Assembly (NCBI GenBank): GCA_036971615.1
Contig: JAYKKR010000002.1
Span: 4,073,224-4,137,223, forward strand
Length of the DNA: 64,000 bases
Source of the DNA: Amyloporia xantha
Taxonomy: Eukaryota > Basidiomycota > Agaricomycetes > Polyporales > Adustoporiaceae
Reading direction: 5' to 3'
In this document: positions 44,551 to 55,587 of the stretch, piece after piece
Position numbering within the stretch: position 1 is the stretch's first letter
Layout of the letters: each line of letters starts with the position of its first letter
Notes under the pieces: model-generated
What the model saw: the letters and a program-made list of their open reading frames with translations, nothing else
Told to the model about the DNA's origin: nothing
The model's database searches: none
Made by a program: the position numbers and the translations under genes

Positions 44551-45771
44551 ATCGGGAGGGGTCCCGAGTCGTCGAATTTCGACGAGATAGGAGTTACCAA
44601 TCTCGGAACGGGAAGTTTGGCATCAAACGCTTTGCGTAACCTCTCGTAGACCCGCGTGCCCGTCAGATCTCGGATCGCGAGAGTCTGAACTTGTTGCAGG
44701 CAACAGCCTAGCGCGATATCCGAGGCGTCCGAATATAGTCTGTAAATACCTCCCGCGGCGGCGTGGGCGAGAACGGGCGCGGATTGGAGCGCAATCTTGG
44801 CTTGTTCCCAAGCCACTTCGCACTCGCGGTCCATTCCCATTTTTATCCTTCCTGAGCAATTCGAATAAGGGGAGACGATAAAGGAGAAATACGGGATGTA
44901 GGCGGAGAAATACACCACCATTCCCAGAAACGTCTGTAACTCAGATACTTTAGCGGGGCGAGCCAGTTGCACTATAGCCTCCACCTTCTCTTCGTGCGTA
45001 GAGAAACCAAGCCTAGAGACCTTCTGTCCGAGCAAGAGGATGGATGTGTAACCGAAATGACACTTGGATGGAGATAAGGTAATGCCAGATTGTATCACAG
45101 CTTGGAGAACGAGGTCTAGATGTCCTACGTGTTCTTCCCAAGACTTCGAAAAGACCACTATGTCGTCGATGTAAACGAGAGTAAACAGCCATAAGTAGGG
45201 GGCCAGGACGCCTTGCATAACGCGTTGAAACGCTGAGGGCCCGTTACGAAGCCCAAAGGGAAGACGCTTGAACTGGAAGAGTCCACGGTGAGTGCGAAAG
45301 GCTGTCTTCTCCCTATCTTTTCCGGCGACGGTGAGCTGTGTGAATCCCGAAAGAGCGTCTAAGGAAGTCAGTACTTGCGCTCCCGACAGAGCTTGAAGTA
45401 TCTCAGACTGGCGCGGGATAGGGAACTCGTCCGGGATAGACACAGCGTTGAGGCGGCGGTAGTCGACGCAGAGGCGGGAGCTTCCCGTTACGGTAGGCGA
45501 TGAGGACAGGAGCCGCCCAAGGGCTGTGAGACGGCTCGATAACGTCGAGAGCCAACCAAGAGTCGTGTTGTTTGTCGATTACTTCCCTCTTGGCCGGGGA
45601 GGCGGAGTACATAGGTAGAGAGATCGGTCTGGTCCCTTCAGCCACGTCGATAGTGACCTCGGTGGGGTTGCAGCCCAGTCGACCATCGAAAGCGAAGGCA
45701 GCTTGTCGCCGTTTCAGCATTGCTACTAACGCGGCACGTTCCTCGGCAGGCCATTCCGGGCCGATGTCCAA
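44502..45771 (-). pseudogene. Reverse transcriptase frames, one-base break
   Basis: The N-terminal part (45771 to about 45480) encodes the fingers up to APVLIAYRNGK. Then one base of frame is lost and the next frame resumes with RLCVDYRRLN and continues SIPDEFPIPRQ. Motifs follow: LTSLDALSGFTQL (motif A, Asp), FKRLPFGLRNGPSAFQRVM (B) and LVYIDDIVVFS (YxDD). The break near 45480 interrupts an otherwise canonical Ty3/gypsy polymerase. The frame's last about 50 codons are out of phase with RNase H. Confidence 0.85.
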
Positions 45772-46760
45772 CGTCTGTTCGAAGCCGTCTGAGGGAAAGA
45801 TAGTGGGATCAGGGTCTCAGCGGTGTTAGGCCCCCAGTGGGTCTCGCCCTCTTCCTCTCTGACCTTCCAGTTCTCCGAACTAGCTTCCGGAGAAGAGGAT
45901 TCGGAGGCTGGAGCCGGAGCGAAGTCACTCTTGGCGAGTTGTCCTCGAATATAGGCTTGCACGGAATGCGCGTGCGCAGCCAGCTCGGGCGTAGGCTTCT
46001 CGAACCAGTCATCCGGTACTTGTAGTTCACCCAAGGCTTCGCCCCTCCGAATGATGACTGGTCGGTCGGTGGGATTGGTGACCGGAACAAAAGGATGTTT
46101 CTCGTCGATAATAGTAGGCGTGGTGAGGAGGAAGGAGCCGTCGGGTTGGCCTAGCACCGTCTTTTCTACGAGCCAATTGGTCCTCTTCGCGAAAGAGACG
46201 TCGACCGGAACGGGCGCGCAAGAGTGCGGGGATATGCGCACGTCTCTAGCGGCGTGGGCCGAAGGTCGTTCCGCTTTGAGGCGATCGCGCCGCTTCCTGT
46301 TCTGATTTCGTCGGTGGGACTTCGCTCGCACATAGCTAGCCTCTGCCCCCCTGCCGTATACACGGAGGTCGGGTCGTTCTTTTGGAGCGGAAGACGAGGC
46401 AGGTATCGTATAACCGGTGCGGCCGACTCGAATAACGGATCCCTCCTGTACGCTACGCAAAACACTTAGTTCGTAGTTTACGTGAAAATCCTCACCTAAT
46501 AAAAGAGAGGAAGTCATCCCTGGCACCACGTAGCATTCAGCTAACATTTCCAGGAAGTCTCCTTCTAGGGTTTCCACCAGAATCGGTACTTGTACGTAGC
46601 CGGTGATTTTGAACCCGTTGGTTAGTTGGAATAGATTCATCCGTAAGCCTTGCCTTATAACTGGCCGAGAAGCGGCCGGGAGGCTTTCCAAGTATTCGCG
46701 AGAGACTAAGGAAATGTCAGCGCCCGAGTCAGCTCGGCAAAGGATCTTGGGGTTGTCCAA
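45726..46760 (-). pseudogene. Retropepsin-like aspartic protease frame
   Basis: Starts with ILCRADSGADISLVSREYLE, where DSGA is the catalytic aspartate motif of retroviral-type proteases. A GMTSSLLLGEDF segment follows, matching the second protease signature. A linker of about 220 residues leads to the reverse transcriptase. Confidence 0.8.
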
Positions 46761-47464
46761 ATGGCCGAATCGAACTTGAACGAGAGCGCCGAGACCCCCA
46801 CCGTCGAGTGTCCCGGAGGAGGATCCCTAACCCGCCGCAGAGGTACGATTTTGGGCGGAACGGGAGGAGGGAGACCTGCATCTTTACTTGGTGTCTCGCG
46901 ATTTCCCGACGCGACGGTTTCCGCAGAGGCAGCTGAAACGGTAGGGGGAACACAGTCGGATTCTGGTACGATTGAGCCGTCTACTGCTAACGCTTCTGCT
47001 AGTCGAGTCAGGAGATCATCCCCTTCCGTAGGATCCTCGTCTCCCGGGCCCAGGAGAATGTGCGGGCTATCAGAAGGAAGACTTTCTTTTCGAGTGTATT
47101 CCGGCTCATCACCATCTTCGCAGCGGGCTTGGAACGCTGATTTTCGTAGCTGCGATTCGACTCGTAGAATTTCACCTTCGAGCTGACGGCTATCCGTCCA
47201 CGACGCGCACCAAAGAGATGAATTCTGACTACGGACGTAAGCTACAAAAGCTACTTCATAGTCTTTGTTTTCAGCGGGGTCCGTGTCATGTTCAGCCGTT
47301 AATAGGTTCGCGGACCTGCGCAAACGATATTCATTCCAATGAGGGCATTCCCGGTCCCAGTGGTTAGGGCTACCGCATACACGACATGGACCAGGAGGGG
47401 CCACCTTGCTTATCACGGAATTATTAGCTGGATAGGCGTAACCTCCGGGAGGGTCGTCGAGCAT
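46706..47464 (-). pseudogene. Gag zinc-knuckle frame of the gypsy element
   Basis: Carries CRVCGSPNHWDREC, a CX2CX4HX4C nucleocapsid knuckle for RNA packaging, near its start. An acidic linker leads toward the protease. It overlaps the capsid-like frame by 41 bases in a different phase and the protease frame by 55 bases. Confidence 0.75.
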
Positions 47465-48854
47465 TCGGGCGAGAAGTATTCTCGGCTTTCTTCGACGGTC
47501 GATCGCGGGTAATAGCTAGAACTTCCGCGTCATCATCTACTACCAGGGAGGAAGAAGACAAAGTCGGGGAGCTCGGCCCTTCCGGCGGTTCCGGGTCCGC
47601 TTCTCCTTCCACGGCGTAGGCTCGGCGTCGGAAAGGGCGAGATCGTGGCTTCGGTTCGAAGTCCCGCTCCTTTACTCCTGAATGGAGACTCGAGTCAAGG
47701 GCCGCGAACGCCACGAGCTGATCGGTCTTGTCTTGAACTTCCGCTAAGAACGCGGCGATGGTGACGAGACTGTCCGCCGTCAGGACGGTGGACCAGGTCG
47801 GAGGAGCGTTTTGAAGGATAGCTGCTATCTCGTCCAGGGCGCCGTTCGCCGTCGGGGAGACGTGTCGATGGTAAAGCAAGCGTCTCTCCACGAAGTCCAG
47901 AGGCGATTCGAGGAGGTGTCCGGGCTGCCTAAAGCGTTGAACCTCGTATATAGACCGCAGCTTCCGTTGGAAATTATACGTGAAGAAGTGCACCCTAATT
48001 CCCTCCAGCATAGCGGACCAGTCCGTCAAGTAAGCCAGTCTGACCCTCGCGTCGAGCAGAGTCCACCAACGCTTAGCTCCTTTGGTGAACCTAGTGGGAG
48101 CAATGAGCGCGATGTCCCGAGGCATAGTGGGACTAAGATCCGCAAGGACGTTCATATCCCTTATGTACGTGAGAATGGAACTCAGTTCTCCGTCCCACTC
48201 GGGCACAGAGTCCTTCGAGTATTTGAGGTCGAGACGGGGGTTTTGTTCTCGCGGCGAAGGGTAGTGATTGATCACTATCGTCGGGTAGTTCGAAGGGTCC
48301 AACGCGGAGGAACCGTAAGGTGGTCCACCGCCTGGAGGGCCTCCACCGCCCGGGGACCTCCACCACTTGGGGGCCTCCACCGCCCGAAGGGCCACCGCTT
48401 CCTGGCGGGCCTCCGCCGTGGGGAGGGCCTCCTCCGCCTCCTGAGGGCGACCCTGCTGGGTAAGGCTGGTGAGGACGCATGGGAGGACCTCTAGGGGGAG
48501 CGCCGGTCCCTCCTTGATCCGCCGGAGGTGGACGGGAAGGAGGAACGTACACGTACGAATTGGCTTTCCGACTGGAATTCTCGTAGACTTGAGGACCGGT
48601 GGCCGTTTGATTCTGACGATAGGGAGGCGCCGCGAAAGAATAGGGAGCTCGCGATCGTTCCGGCGGAGGAAGATCAGATGGAGGAGAGTCTGAGTGCGCA
48701 GGCGGAGCTCGGTTAGCGAACGTCGGCCCTTGCAATCCAGGTTGAGAGGTTCGGCCATCGAACGCTCTCGTGGGGGTCCTAGAAGGCCCCATACTGACCG
48801 AAGGAGGAGGTTCTCGCTCGTCCTGCGGGTAGACCAAGTTTCTGACTGAATCAA
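47424..48854 (-). pseudogene. Gag capsid-like frame of the gypsy element
   Basis: The meaningful part starts after the GGGPP tract: SVPEWDGELSSILTYI, then RFTKGAKRWWTLLD and a long helical region (WSAMLEGIRVHFF, PLDFVERRLLYHRH). The WxG..., AxxWW pattern is that of retrotransposon gag/capsid domains. The upstream half of this frame is out-of-phase noise over the previous gag frame. Confidence 0.65.
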
Positions 48855-50067
48855 ACGCGTGAGTTGCCGGGAACGCCGCTGAGAGACCTCGAGGCAAAGG
48901 ACCAGATTTCCGACGAGAGTTTAGCGAGGGGTCGATCGCGGGGGTCGCTTCGGAAGGAATCTGCGATTGTTCCCCCACCGTCCTGACGTGGGAGTCGTCC
49001 CGGGACCGTACTTCTCCGAAGGTGACTCGTCGAGGGGGATCTTCCGAAAGTGAAGTTCCTAGGTTTCGCCAGGGGCCATCTGGGGCAGCTCTCGGACGGT
49101 GGGTAAGGTTAGCAGGCTTTGACGGTGGTAGCGTAAATTCGGGGTTGCCGAAACTTGAACGTTGATTAAGACTGGACCGGACAGTCACTCCAGGGGGGAT
49201 CGATTCGAGAATAGGGGGAGTAGCGACGCGATTCGATTCTGCTTGCGGGCCCGAAGGAGGCAGAGTTTCGTAACTAAGGGCGTCCGAAGCAGGGGCCAAG
49301 GGCGCGGATACCGAATCGGCCGGTTGCGCTCCATGAGGAGGGGCCGATGCCGATACGCCAGAAGGGCCTGCTCTTTCGCTCGATAAAGTTGGCGAAGGTC
49401 GGGTCGGTTCTTGGCTGGCCATGGTCTCGTTCTCCGGGAGCATCTGAGTCATTTGTTCGACTTCATTCAGAGAAGCATCCCCGGAGAAGAATTCCGTTCG
49501 GAAACGCGAAATCGATTCTCGCACTGACCCGGGGATTCCCGTCTTTCGAAACCTTAAGCCCGGGTTGGAAGGTACGTCTCTGAGCTCAGCTGGCACGGGT
49601 CTGCCTTTACCTACGTGGTGGAGCGCTCGTCGTTCTACCAAGTGCCGGTATTGCGGGGTCAGGGACTCGACGACGTCAGTCCGGGTCAACCATCGATCCA
49701 GGCGTTGGCGAGCGGAAGTCTCCGGTCCGCTTGAGTCGCTGTAGAAATCGGAAGCGGTAGATGGTATCGATTTGGTCATGGGATGGCCACAGTGGAGGTC
49801 GTTTCGTTGACAAATGATTTCGAAAGCTTTGCCGGCGCGCAGTTGGACCAATTGAAAGGCATCGCAAAGGACGCTCTTGGACTCGCACCCTTTCAGGATC
49901 GACAATAGCCTCTCGTGATGGTCGAATTCCCAAGATTTATCAGCGAATTCGAGTTGCAACATAGCTTTGACGGCTCTCTCCAGTCCGTCCGTTAAGTATT
50001 CGACACGCCGCAGTGTCGAAGCAGGGAGCTTGATAGCGCTTTTCCTTCCCGACCGCATTCCCTGCAT
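48133..50067 (-). pseudogene. Gag middle frame of the gypsy element
   Basis: 644 codons. The first about 190 are helical and globular-looking. The remainder is Pro/Gly-rich and ends in a run of GGGPPGGG that is shared, in another phase, with the next frame. The frame change therefore falls inside a G-rich low-complexity tract, a place where either slippage or assembly error is plausible. Confidence 0.5.
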
Positions 50068-51358
50068 CGTGTACGTGGAGTTCCGAGAATTCTTCTAGGA
50101 GGAATGCATGCGTTTCGTCTCCTATGCTGCGATAGGTGCCGGTGCGATCAGGATCAGCTAGATCGGCGAAGATGTCGAGGGAGGATTCCTTATCGCGGAG
50201 AGTCTCTAACAGGAACCCGTTCGCATCACACAGGGCTCGAATCGCTCGACGCTCGAGCGGGGCGTTAGCGGCGGCTCGCACGGACGAGCGGGATACGTGG
50301 GAACGAAGACTTCCCTGGGACTTCGCAGAAGCGTTCGAGGAATGAGAGCGAGGAGTTCCCTCCCGGGAGTTAGGAGGCGCGGCGCACGGTGTTTCCTCCA
50401 CTGGAGACGGGTTAGAGGATGCGGGAGGAGGGGAAACAGTGATTCCTTCCTCCATGACGGCTATAGAGCCTAAGGGGGAGGTGCGTGACGTAGCTTCCGG
50501 AGATTCACTCGAATCCCCCGCGGCTCCTAAAGGAGTCGCCTCGCTAGAGTCGCGAGGTCTTTCGAGGACTTCGCTTGAGAAGTTAGGTCCCTGAGAGGCC
50601 GCACGAAAAGCTCCAGGGAAATGAGGGGAACGGAACGCGTTCGCCCCCGTATCTCCCGCCACGTAGAAGGGAGTTTGTGACTGTTGCGGAAAGCGATAGG
50701 GGTCGTCCGCCAACCGTGCGGGGGTCGATTCAGCGCTGTTCTTCCACTGGTTCGAATCAGAGAGATCTTCAGGTCCTAGTAGCACGGGAGTAGACCCGAC
50801 TGGCGAAGGCTCTTCAGACGGGGTCGAAGGGAGAGGTCGAAAACCGCTCCCTAGATGCGCGAGGTGAGGAGCGAGTAAGGGAGGAGAAGCAGCGACGGCG
50901 TCAGGTCGTAGATGCGACAAAGGACGCGCAGGTCGAGCGGTGTCGGCGGAAGCGTCCTCGACGGGATTAGTCAGTTCGTCGCTTTGGGGTTGCGTCGGCA
51001 GGCCGGGCGACATTAATAGGCGAAGATTCGCAGGAGCGTACAGCGTGAAAGGAGGTGGACCGTCCCCTGAATGTCCACCAATGTGAGAGGTCGCGGAGAT
51101 GGCACTCTCTAATTCAGGGAGGGACGGATCTTCTTGAACGCTGAGCTCGAAATTGGTGAGCTCTTTCGGAGCTCGTCGTAGTGAGAGCGGCAGGGTCACT
51201 GGACGGAACGCGTCCGAGTGACACGTAGTCGAGCCGCGAGAACGAATCGGACGTCGCGATCGCCTTCGAGGCGAGACGAGAGTCCGGTGAGACCGAAAAG
51301 AGAGCAGTGAAGACTGCTCAGAGAAACCCTGACTCCAGCCGCGCGAAGAGTCACGCAA
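49940..51358 (-). pseudogene. Gag N-terminal frame of the gypsy element
   Basis: 472-codon Pro/Ser-rich frame that enters from the LTR. The portion downstream of MSPGLPTQP is internal and is the likelier translated part. It overlaps the next frame by about 130 bases in another phase, so a frameshift is required to continue gag. No domain is recognisable in this part. Confidence 0.5.
51073..51080 (-). other. tRNA primer-binding site
   Basis: One base inside the 5' LTR the sense strand reads TGGTGGAC, complementary to a tRNA 3' end GUCCACCA. Spacing and sequence are typical of Ty3/gypsy priming; the tRNA species is not identified. Confidence 0.75.
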
Positions 51359-51566
51359 AAGTAGGAGTAGTAAAAGAGTTACATTCCACGTTGCGATGCG
51401 CGCGAAGTAAGTACTGAGTCACGTGTTACAAGGTATGAACATATATGGAAGAGGCTAAGTACTGCGAAAGCTTCGAGCGTAGAAGAGGGTCGGCTCGCGC
51501 GTCCCAAACGTGGCGCGGAATAGTGAAGCGTATATCTTTAGTATACCCTGAACCGTATCCGTCACA
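51082..51566 (-). repeat. Right LTR (5' LTR of the element)
   Basis: 485 bases, same sequence as the left LTR. A gag-side reading frame enters it (to 51358), so the leader or LTR may be translated or the true gag start lies downstream. Confidence 0.93.
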
Positions 51567-51571
51567 GATGA
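51567..51571 (+). repeat. Target site duplication, right (GATGA)
   Basis: Five bases following the right LTR, identical to 38686-38690; the host exon resumes directly after. Confidence 0.9.
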
Positions 51572-51975
51572 TGCGTGGTACGCCTGATTGGGAGGTGTGG
51601 CAGGACGACGCGGTGATGGTTCTTGCTGACGGTGCGTTCCGTGCTGCTGTGCGGACGGAGGACTGGAAGCTGGGGAAGACGACGGAGGCGTCGCGGAAGC
51701 AGCTGGAGGACATCAGCGTGCAGCTGATGGACAGTCTGGAGGGGCATTGGCAGCGGAACCCGGCGGCGAACGAGGAGGAGAAAGCGTTCCGGCAGGTGGT
51801 GCTAGCGCGGATCAAGATGCTGTACACGCCGCTGCCTGCGGATATGTACGCATACGACCTGTTCATACCTCCTCCGCCCCTGTCCCGTGCGTATCTGGCG
51901 TCGCTGGATAGCGAGCTGCAGTTGTACTCGTCGGGATGGTCTGTGGTGAGTGAATATTTTATACTCTGTTCCAAT

Positions 51976-52320
51976 ATGTCCGATAACGCGCATCCGCCCG
52001 AGCGAACGGATGCGCGATATCGGGACATATTTTTGTGTATGCGTGACGAGAGGTGCGTCTGACGCGCTTCAGCACGGTCGAACGGAAGCGCGTCAAACGC
52101 ACCTCGATTGAATGCGCACAAGGTGCGTATATCGCGCATCCGCTCGCTCGGGCGGATGCGCGTCATACGAGTGCGTGACGACACACGTGCGTGTGCATGA
52201 ACGTCGAATGACGCGCATCCGCCCGAGCGAGCGGAAGCGCGATATCGACGTCTATCGGACGACGTACCTGATGACCTCCGTTTTCGCGCATCGGCCAGCG
52301 CGAACGGAAGCGCGATCTGA
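51976..52320. repeat. Palindromic hairpin array in intron of the ParB-like gene
   Basis: Five hairpins inside the 414-bp intron 51946-52359, right-arm starts at about 52007, 52083, 52153, 52232 and 52305 (70-79 bp apart). Outer arms pair individually, for example ATGTCC with GGGACAT and GTGCGT with ACGCAC. Introns of the same gene without hairpins are only about 50-75 bp. Confidence 0.85.
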
Positions 52321-54519
52321 CGACGCTATGGGTATGCTGACGGGCGTTCTTTTTTACAGATCGCATGGTTCATCGAACCGTTCGCACTGTGCACGTCGAT
52401 GACGAACTCGACCGAGTTCATCGCCGACCACTGGCTGACGGTGTTCAACACGATCGAGCAATGGCCGGGGATCATGCCGGGGCAGGTGGAGAAGACGTGC
52501 GCCAGGCTGGCCAGGCTGGTGTGGAGCACGCGAGACGGCGGCGTCGTTCCTGGACGTGCACTGGAGACTGATGCCGGAGTCGGCGACTGGAGCCGTTCGA
52601 ACACGAAGAAAGAGCTCGGGACCGGCATGTTCGCGATGTTCTGGTCGAGTGGGTGGAAGAAGACGCGCGTCAGGGAGCCGTCGGCGGAAGAAGTGGAGAG
52701 TGCGAAGGAGTACCTCAAGTACATCGACTTCGACAAGGTGATGGCGCCGAGGTCGCTCGTGCAGACCGTGTCGGCGTTGATAGATGCGCGGAACGAGTTC
52801 GTCGCTCGGGAGGACCACAAGAAGGTCGAGCGTCTGTTCGGGTGGCGAGCGTTGTGGTTCTCGGGCATGCCGTGGAGGGGCGAGCTGGCGGAGGACCCGA
52901 AGACGGGCAGGAAGGGCTGGACGTGCCTCAAGAACCTCCGGCGGGACATCTCGTCGATGGCGGTGGTGACGGCTCTGGAGATGAGCCACTTCCGTGCGTT
53001 CATGTTCGACTCGACGCCTCCGGTCATCCTGGATCTGCGGGATGACATCGCCAAGATCATGTCGGAGGGTATGGACTCGTCTGCGGAGGTCAAGTTCGAG
53101 TGGTGGGATGAGTGCGATCTCACGAAGCAGACGAAGGAGGTGTCGAATCCGACGTGGGTCGAGTCCGAAACGCGGGAGGCCAACCCGCAGCGCAAGAAAC
53201 AGATGGACGTGGTGGATCAGGAGAAGAAGAAGAGGTTGGAGAAGGCGGCAGGGACGGCGACGGCGGAGAGCACGAGTCGTGCGTCCGGTGGAACGACTCA
53301 GGCGAAGGCCGGGGGCAAAGCGAAAGATGAGCGGAAGGCGGAGGCTTCTGGGTCGGCGTCGAAAGCAGCGAAGCCAGTCAGGAAGAGCCGGGGCAAGGGC
53401 AAGGCCGCTGAGACCGTCAAGGACCTTTCGGCGTTGGAGATCTCGGATCAGGCGGACCACGACTTGGAGGAGGCGAAGCGTCTCATTACGCTGATCGCGA
53501 ACCTCCCGTCGGTTCGGCTGGTCACGCAGGATAACGTGGACGAGGATCCAACGACGCGTCCGCTGGACGGACTGGTCGCGTTCACGATGCGCCAGATGCA
53601 CAAGGTGAGCGATCGTGTCTCTCTCTCTCTCGCGCACGCGTACTTTGACGTACTCATCATTATAATGTGTTTGCAGGCGATCGTCAGTACCGTGGCGCAC
53701 AATCGCGAGCGTCAAGTTACCGAGAACTGGACGGAGCGGCTCGATGCCTCCGTTCTGCTCAAGACGTACGACGCGAATTCACTGCAGCTGCCCAATGCGC
53801 AATACTCGGATCGCTTTGAATATCCTTGGGTGCGTTTGAGCGTGCGAGAGAGACGGATACCGACATCTGACCTATTATTTTTATATGTGTTCGCAGGACG
53901 TACCTACTGAGACCGACCTGAAGGAGCTGATGGACCTCGAGGAGTCCCACATCCAGGCGCTGCAACAGGAGGAGGAGGAGAAGAAACGGGCGAGGCGGGC
54001 TGCCAAGAAGAAGGCCATGGCAGAGATCGCTGCTGCACCTGAAGGTGCTGGTGAGCCGGAGCTGACGCAGGAGCAGAACGACGATGAGGAAGAGGAGGAA
54101 GAGCCAGAGCCAGAGCAAGAGCCAGAGGAGGGTGGGGATGATGAACCGGAGGCCCCGGGTGAGCAAGGCGAAGGAGGCGGAGATGGACAGGGGAGAGTGG
54201 GCCTGCGGGCAAGAAGCGCAGCAACTCGAACGTCTCCAAGAATTCGAAAAAGGCGACGACACCCTCTCCGGATAAGAAGCGTCCGCGCCGTGGAGAGACC
54301 CCTGAGCGCAACGAGGAGGAGGAGGAGGATGAGGAGGATGCGGAGATGGGGGACGACACGGGGAAGGGCAAGACGAGCTCTGAGCCCGGCGTGTCTGCGC
54401 ACCAGGAGCAGCAGGACATCCAGGGTGACGTGCTCTTCGCACCCGGTCAGCCTGATGACGACGACCAAGAGATGGACGACAACTTCATCGGTGAGTAAAC
54501 ATGTTCGCCTCTGTGTGTC

Positions 54520-54962
54520 TCGTTTCGCGCTTCGGCCAGAGCGAACGGAAGCGCGAACGAGACATATATTTATATATCGTATTGGTGCGTCGAACGCGCA
54601 TCCGCACGGACGAACGGAAGCGCGATCCACGCACCTCGAGAGTGTGTTCAGACACTCCATCGAACGCGCATCCGCACGAGCTAACGGAAGCGCGTCATAC
54701 GGTACTATACTCCAATATGGACCGTACGACGCGCATCCGCCAGAGCGAACGGAAGCGCGATACATGCGTGGTGTGCACACATATATTCGTTCGACGCGCA
54801 TCCGCACGACCGAACGGAAGCGCGTCATACGGGGTAGTATTTTCATGTACGCCCGCGTGACGCGCTTCCGTACGCTCGGACCGGCGCGTCATATCGAATA
54901 TTATTCGTGCATACTAAGCCGTTTGACGCGCTTCCGTTCGCTCTGGCGGATGCGCGTTATCG
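54520..54962. repeat. Palindromic hairpin array in a second intron of the ParB-like gene
   Basis: Seven hairpins inside the 540-bp intron 54491-55030. Right arms begin at about 54546, 54615, 54685, 54750, 54815, 54881 and 54945, a spacing of 64-70 bp. The core is CGCGCATCCG or CGCGCTTCCG, 10-base loop, CGGAAGCGCG. The second hairpin extends through GGTGCGT / ACGCACC. Confidence 0.87.
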
Positions 54963-55324
54963 GCACCTTCTCCGTCTCGTATATATACCTATACATTTCT
55001 GACCATTCTGTTGTTACCTTCGCTCCTTAGACAACACGCAGGCCTCGGTCATCGCTGAGCAAGGCAGCCAGCTCCCCGACATGTTCACCCCCTCCTCCGC
55101 CAACCCTCTTCCTCCACCCCGCCGCACCAACCTCTTCCACCACCCTTTCACTCAGGATCCCTACCGCCCCTTGACTCCCCCTACCCTCTCCCAGAGGTCG
55201 TCCCCCACGCCTCCCCCCACCTCCCCTCTTCCACGTAGAGAGCAGCCCCGGCGTGCAGCCTCTCTTCGCCCTATGGAACCCTCGGGCCCTCCTCGTCCTC
55301 GTCCTCGTCGCGGTGGAGTTGCCA

Positions 55325-55432
55325 TTGGCGTTCGCGGTGGCGTTCGCGGTGGCAGTGGCAGTGGCGTTCGCGGTGGCAGTGGCAGTGGCGTTCGCGGTGG
55401 CAGTGGCAGTGGCGTTCGCGGTGGAGGCAACA
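55325..55432 (+). repeat. In-frame 24-bp minisatellite in exon 9
   Basis: Tandem units of GGCGTTCGCGGTGGCAGT plus GGCAGT encode repeated GVRGGSGS; three near-identical full units and partial ones. It keeps the frame of the ParB-like gene's C-terminal region. Confidence 0.8.
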
Positions 55433-55587
55433 CCTCCGCTCGCCCGTCCGGAAGTTTCCTCGGTGAGCAGCGCTTCCTTCAGAGCTAACCGAACCCTCCA
55501 GCACGCGCGATCTGACTCCCCTTATCCTTCACCACAGCCTCTCTGCCTGCTCACGAAGAGAACGACGACACTATCAACGAGCTCTGA

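Larger units (their letters stand above)
38691..51566 (-). mobile_element. Ty3/gypsy chromovirus-type LTR retrotransposon, 12.9 kb
   Basis: 485-bp LTRs (38691-39175 and 51082-51566) starting TG and ending CA in plus-strand reading, flanked by GATGA (38686-38690 and 51567-51571). Removing the element and one GATGA restores the host exon reading frame. On the minus strand the order is gag, zinc knuckle, aspartic protease, reverse transcriptase, RNase H, integrase and chromodomain, then a further 3 kb with extra frames. A primer-binding site follows the 5' LTR and a G-run precedes the 3' LTR. The LTRs read as identical, implying recent insertion. Nevertheless gag-pol is split over many overlapping frames. 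Confidence 0.93.
35964..55587 (+). pseudogene. Multi-exon gene with possible ParB-like domain, split by a retrotransposon
   Basis: Exons read as 36757-36862 (alternative 35964-36075), 36912-37303, 37367-38003, 38059-38400, 38459-38690 continuing at 51572-51945, 52360-53604, 53677-53829, 53897-54490, 55031-55462 and 55538-55587. All have GT..AG borders and phases agree except as noted. Exon 2 is a basic/acidic low-complexity tail. Exon 3 holds PHQWNDRPINKMEATRLLAE and VYIIGGHHRREANAMY, which resemble the substrate/nucleotide loop of ParB/sulfiredoxin-fold proteins (GHHRxEA). Exon 6 is a large globular region I do not recognise; exons 8-9 are acidic and GVRGGSGS-repetitive. Exon 5 is broken by a 12.9 kb gypsy element. 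One-base frame breaks are also needed near 38282 and 54190, so this copy is probably dead unless those are assembly errors. Function unknown. Confidence 0.6.

Noticed and set aside
51976..54962. CRISPR array, because short palindromic repeats recur every 64-79 bp with variable spacers
   Set aside because: The host is eukaryotic, the arrays lie in spliceosomal introns, the spacers pair with each other as outer hairpin arms, copies are diverged, and no cas-like gene is present.
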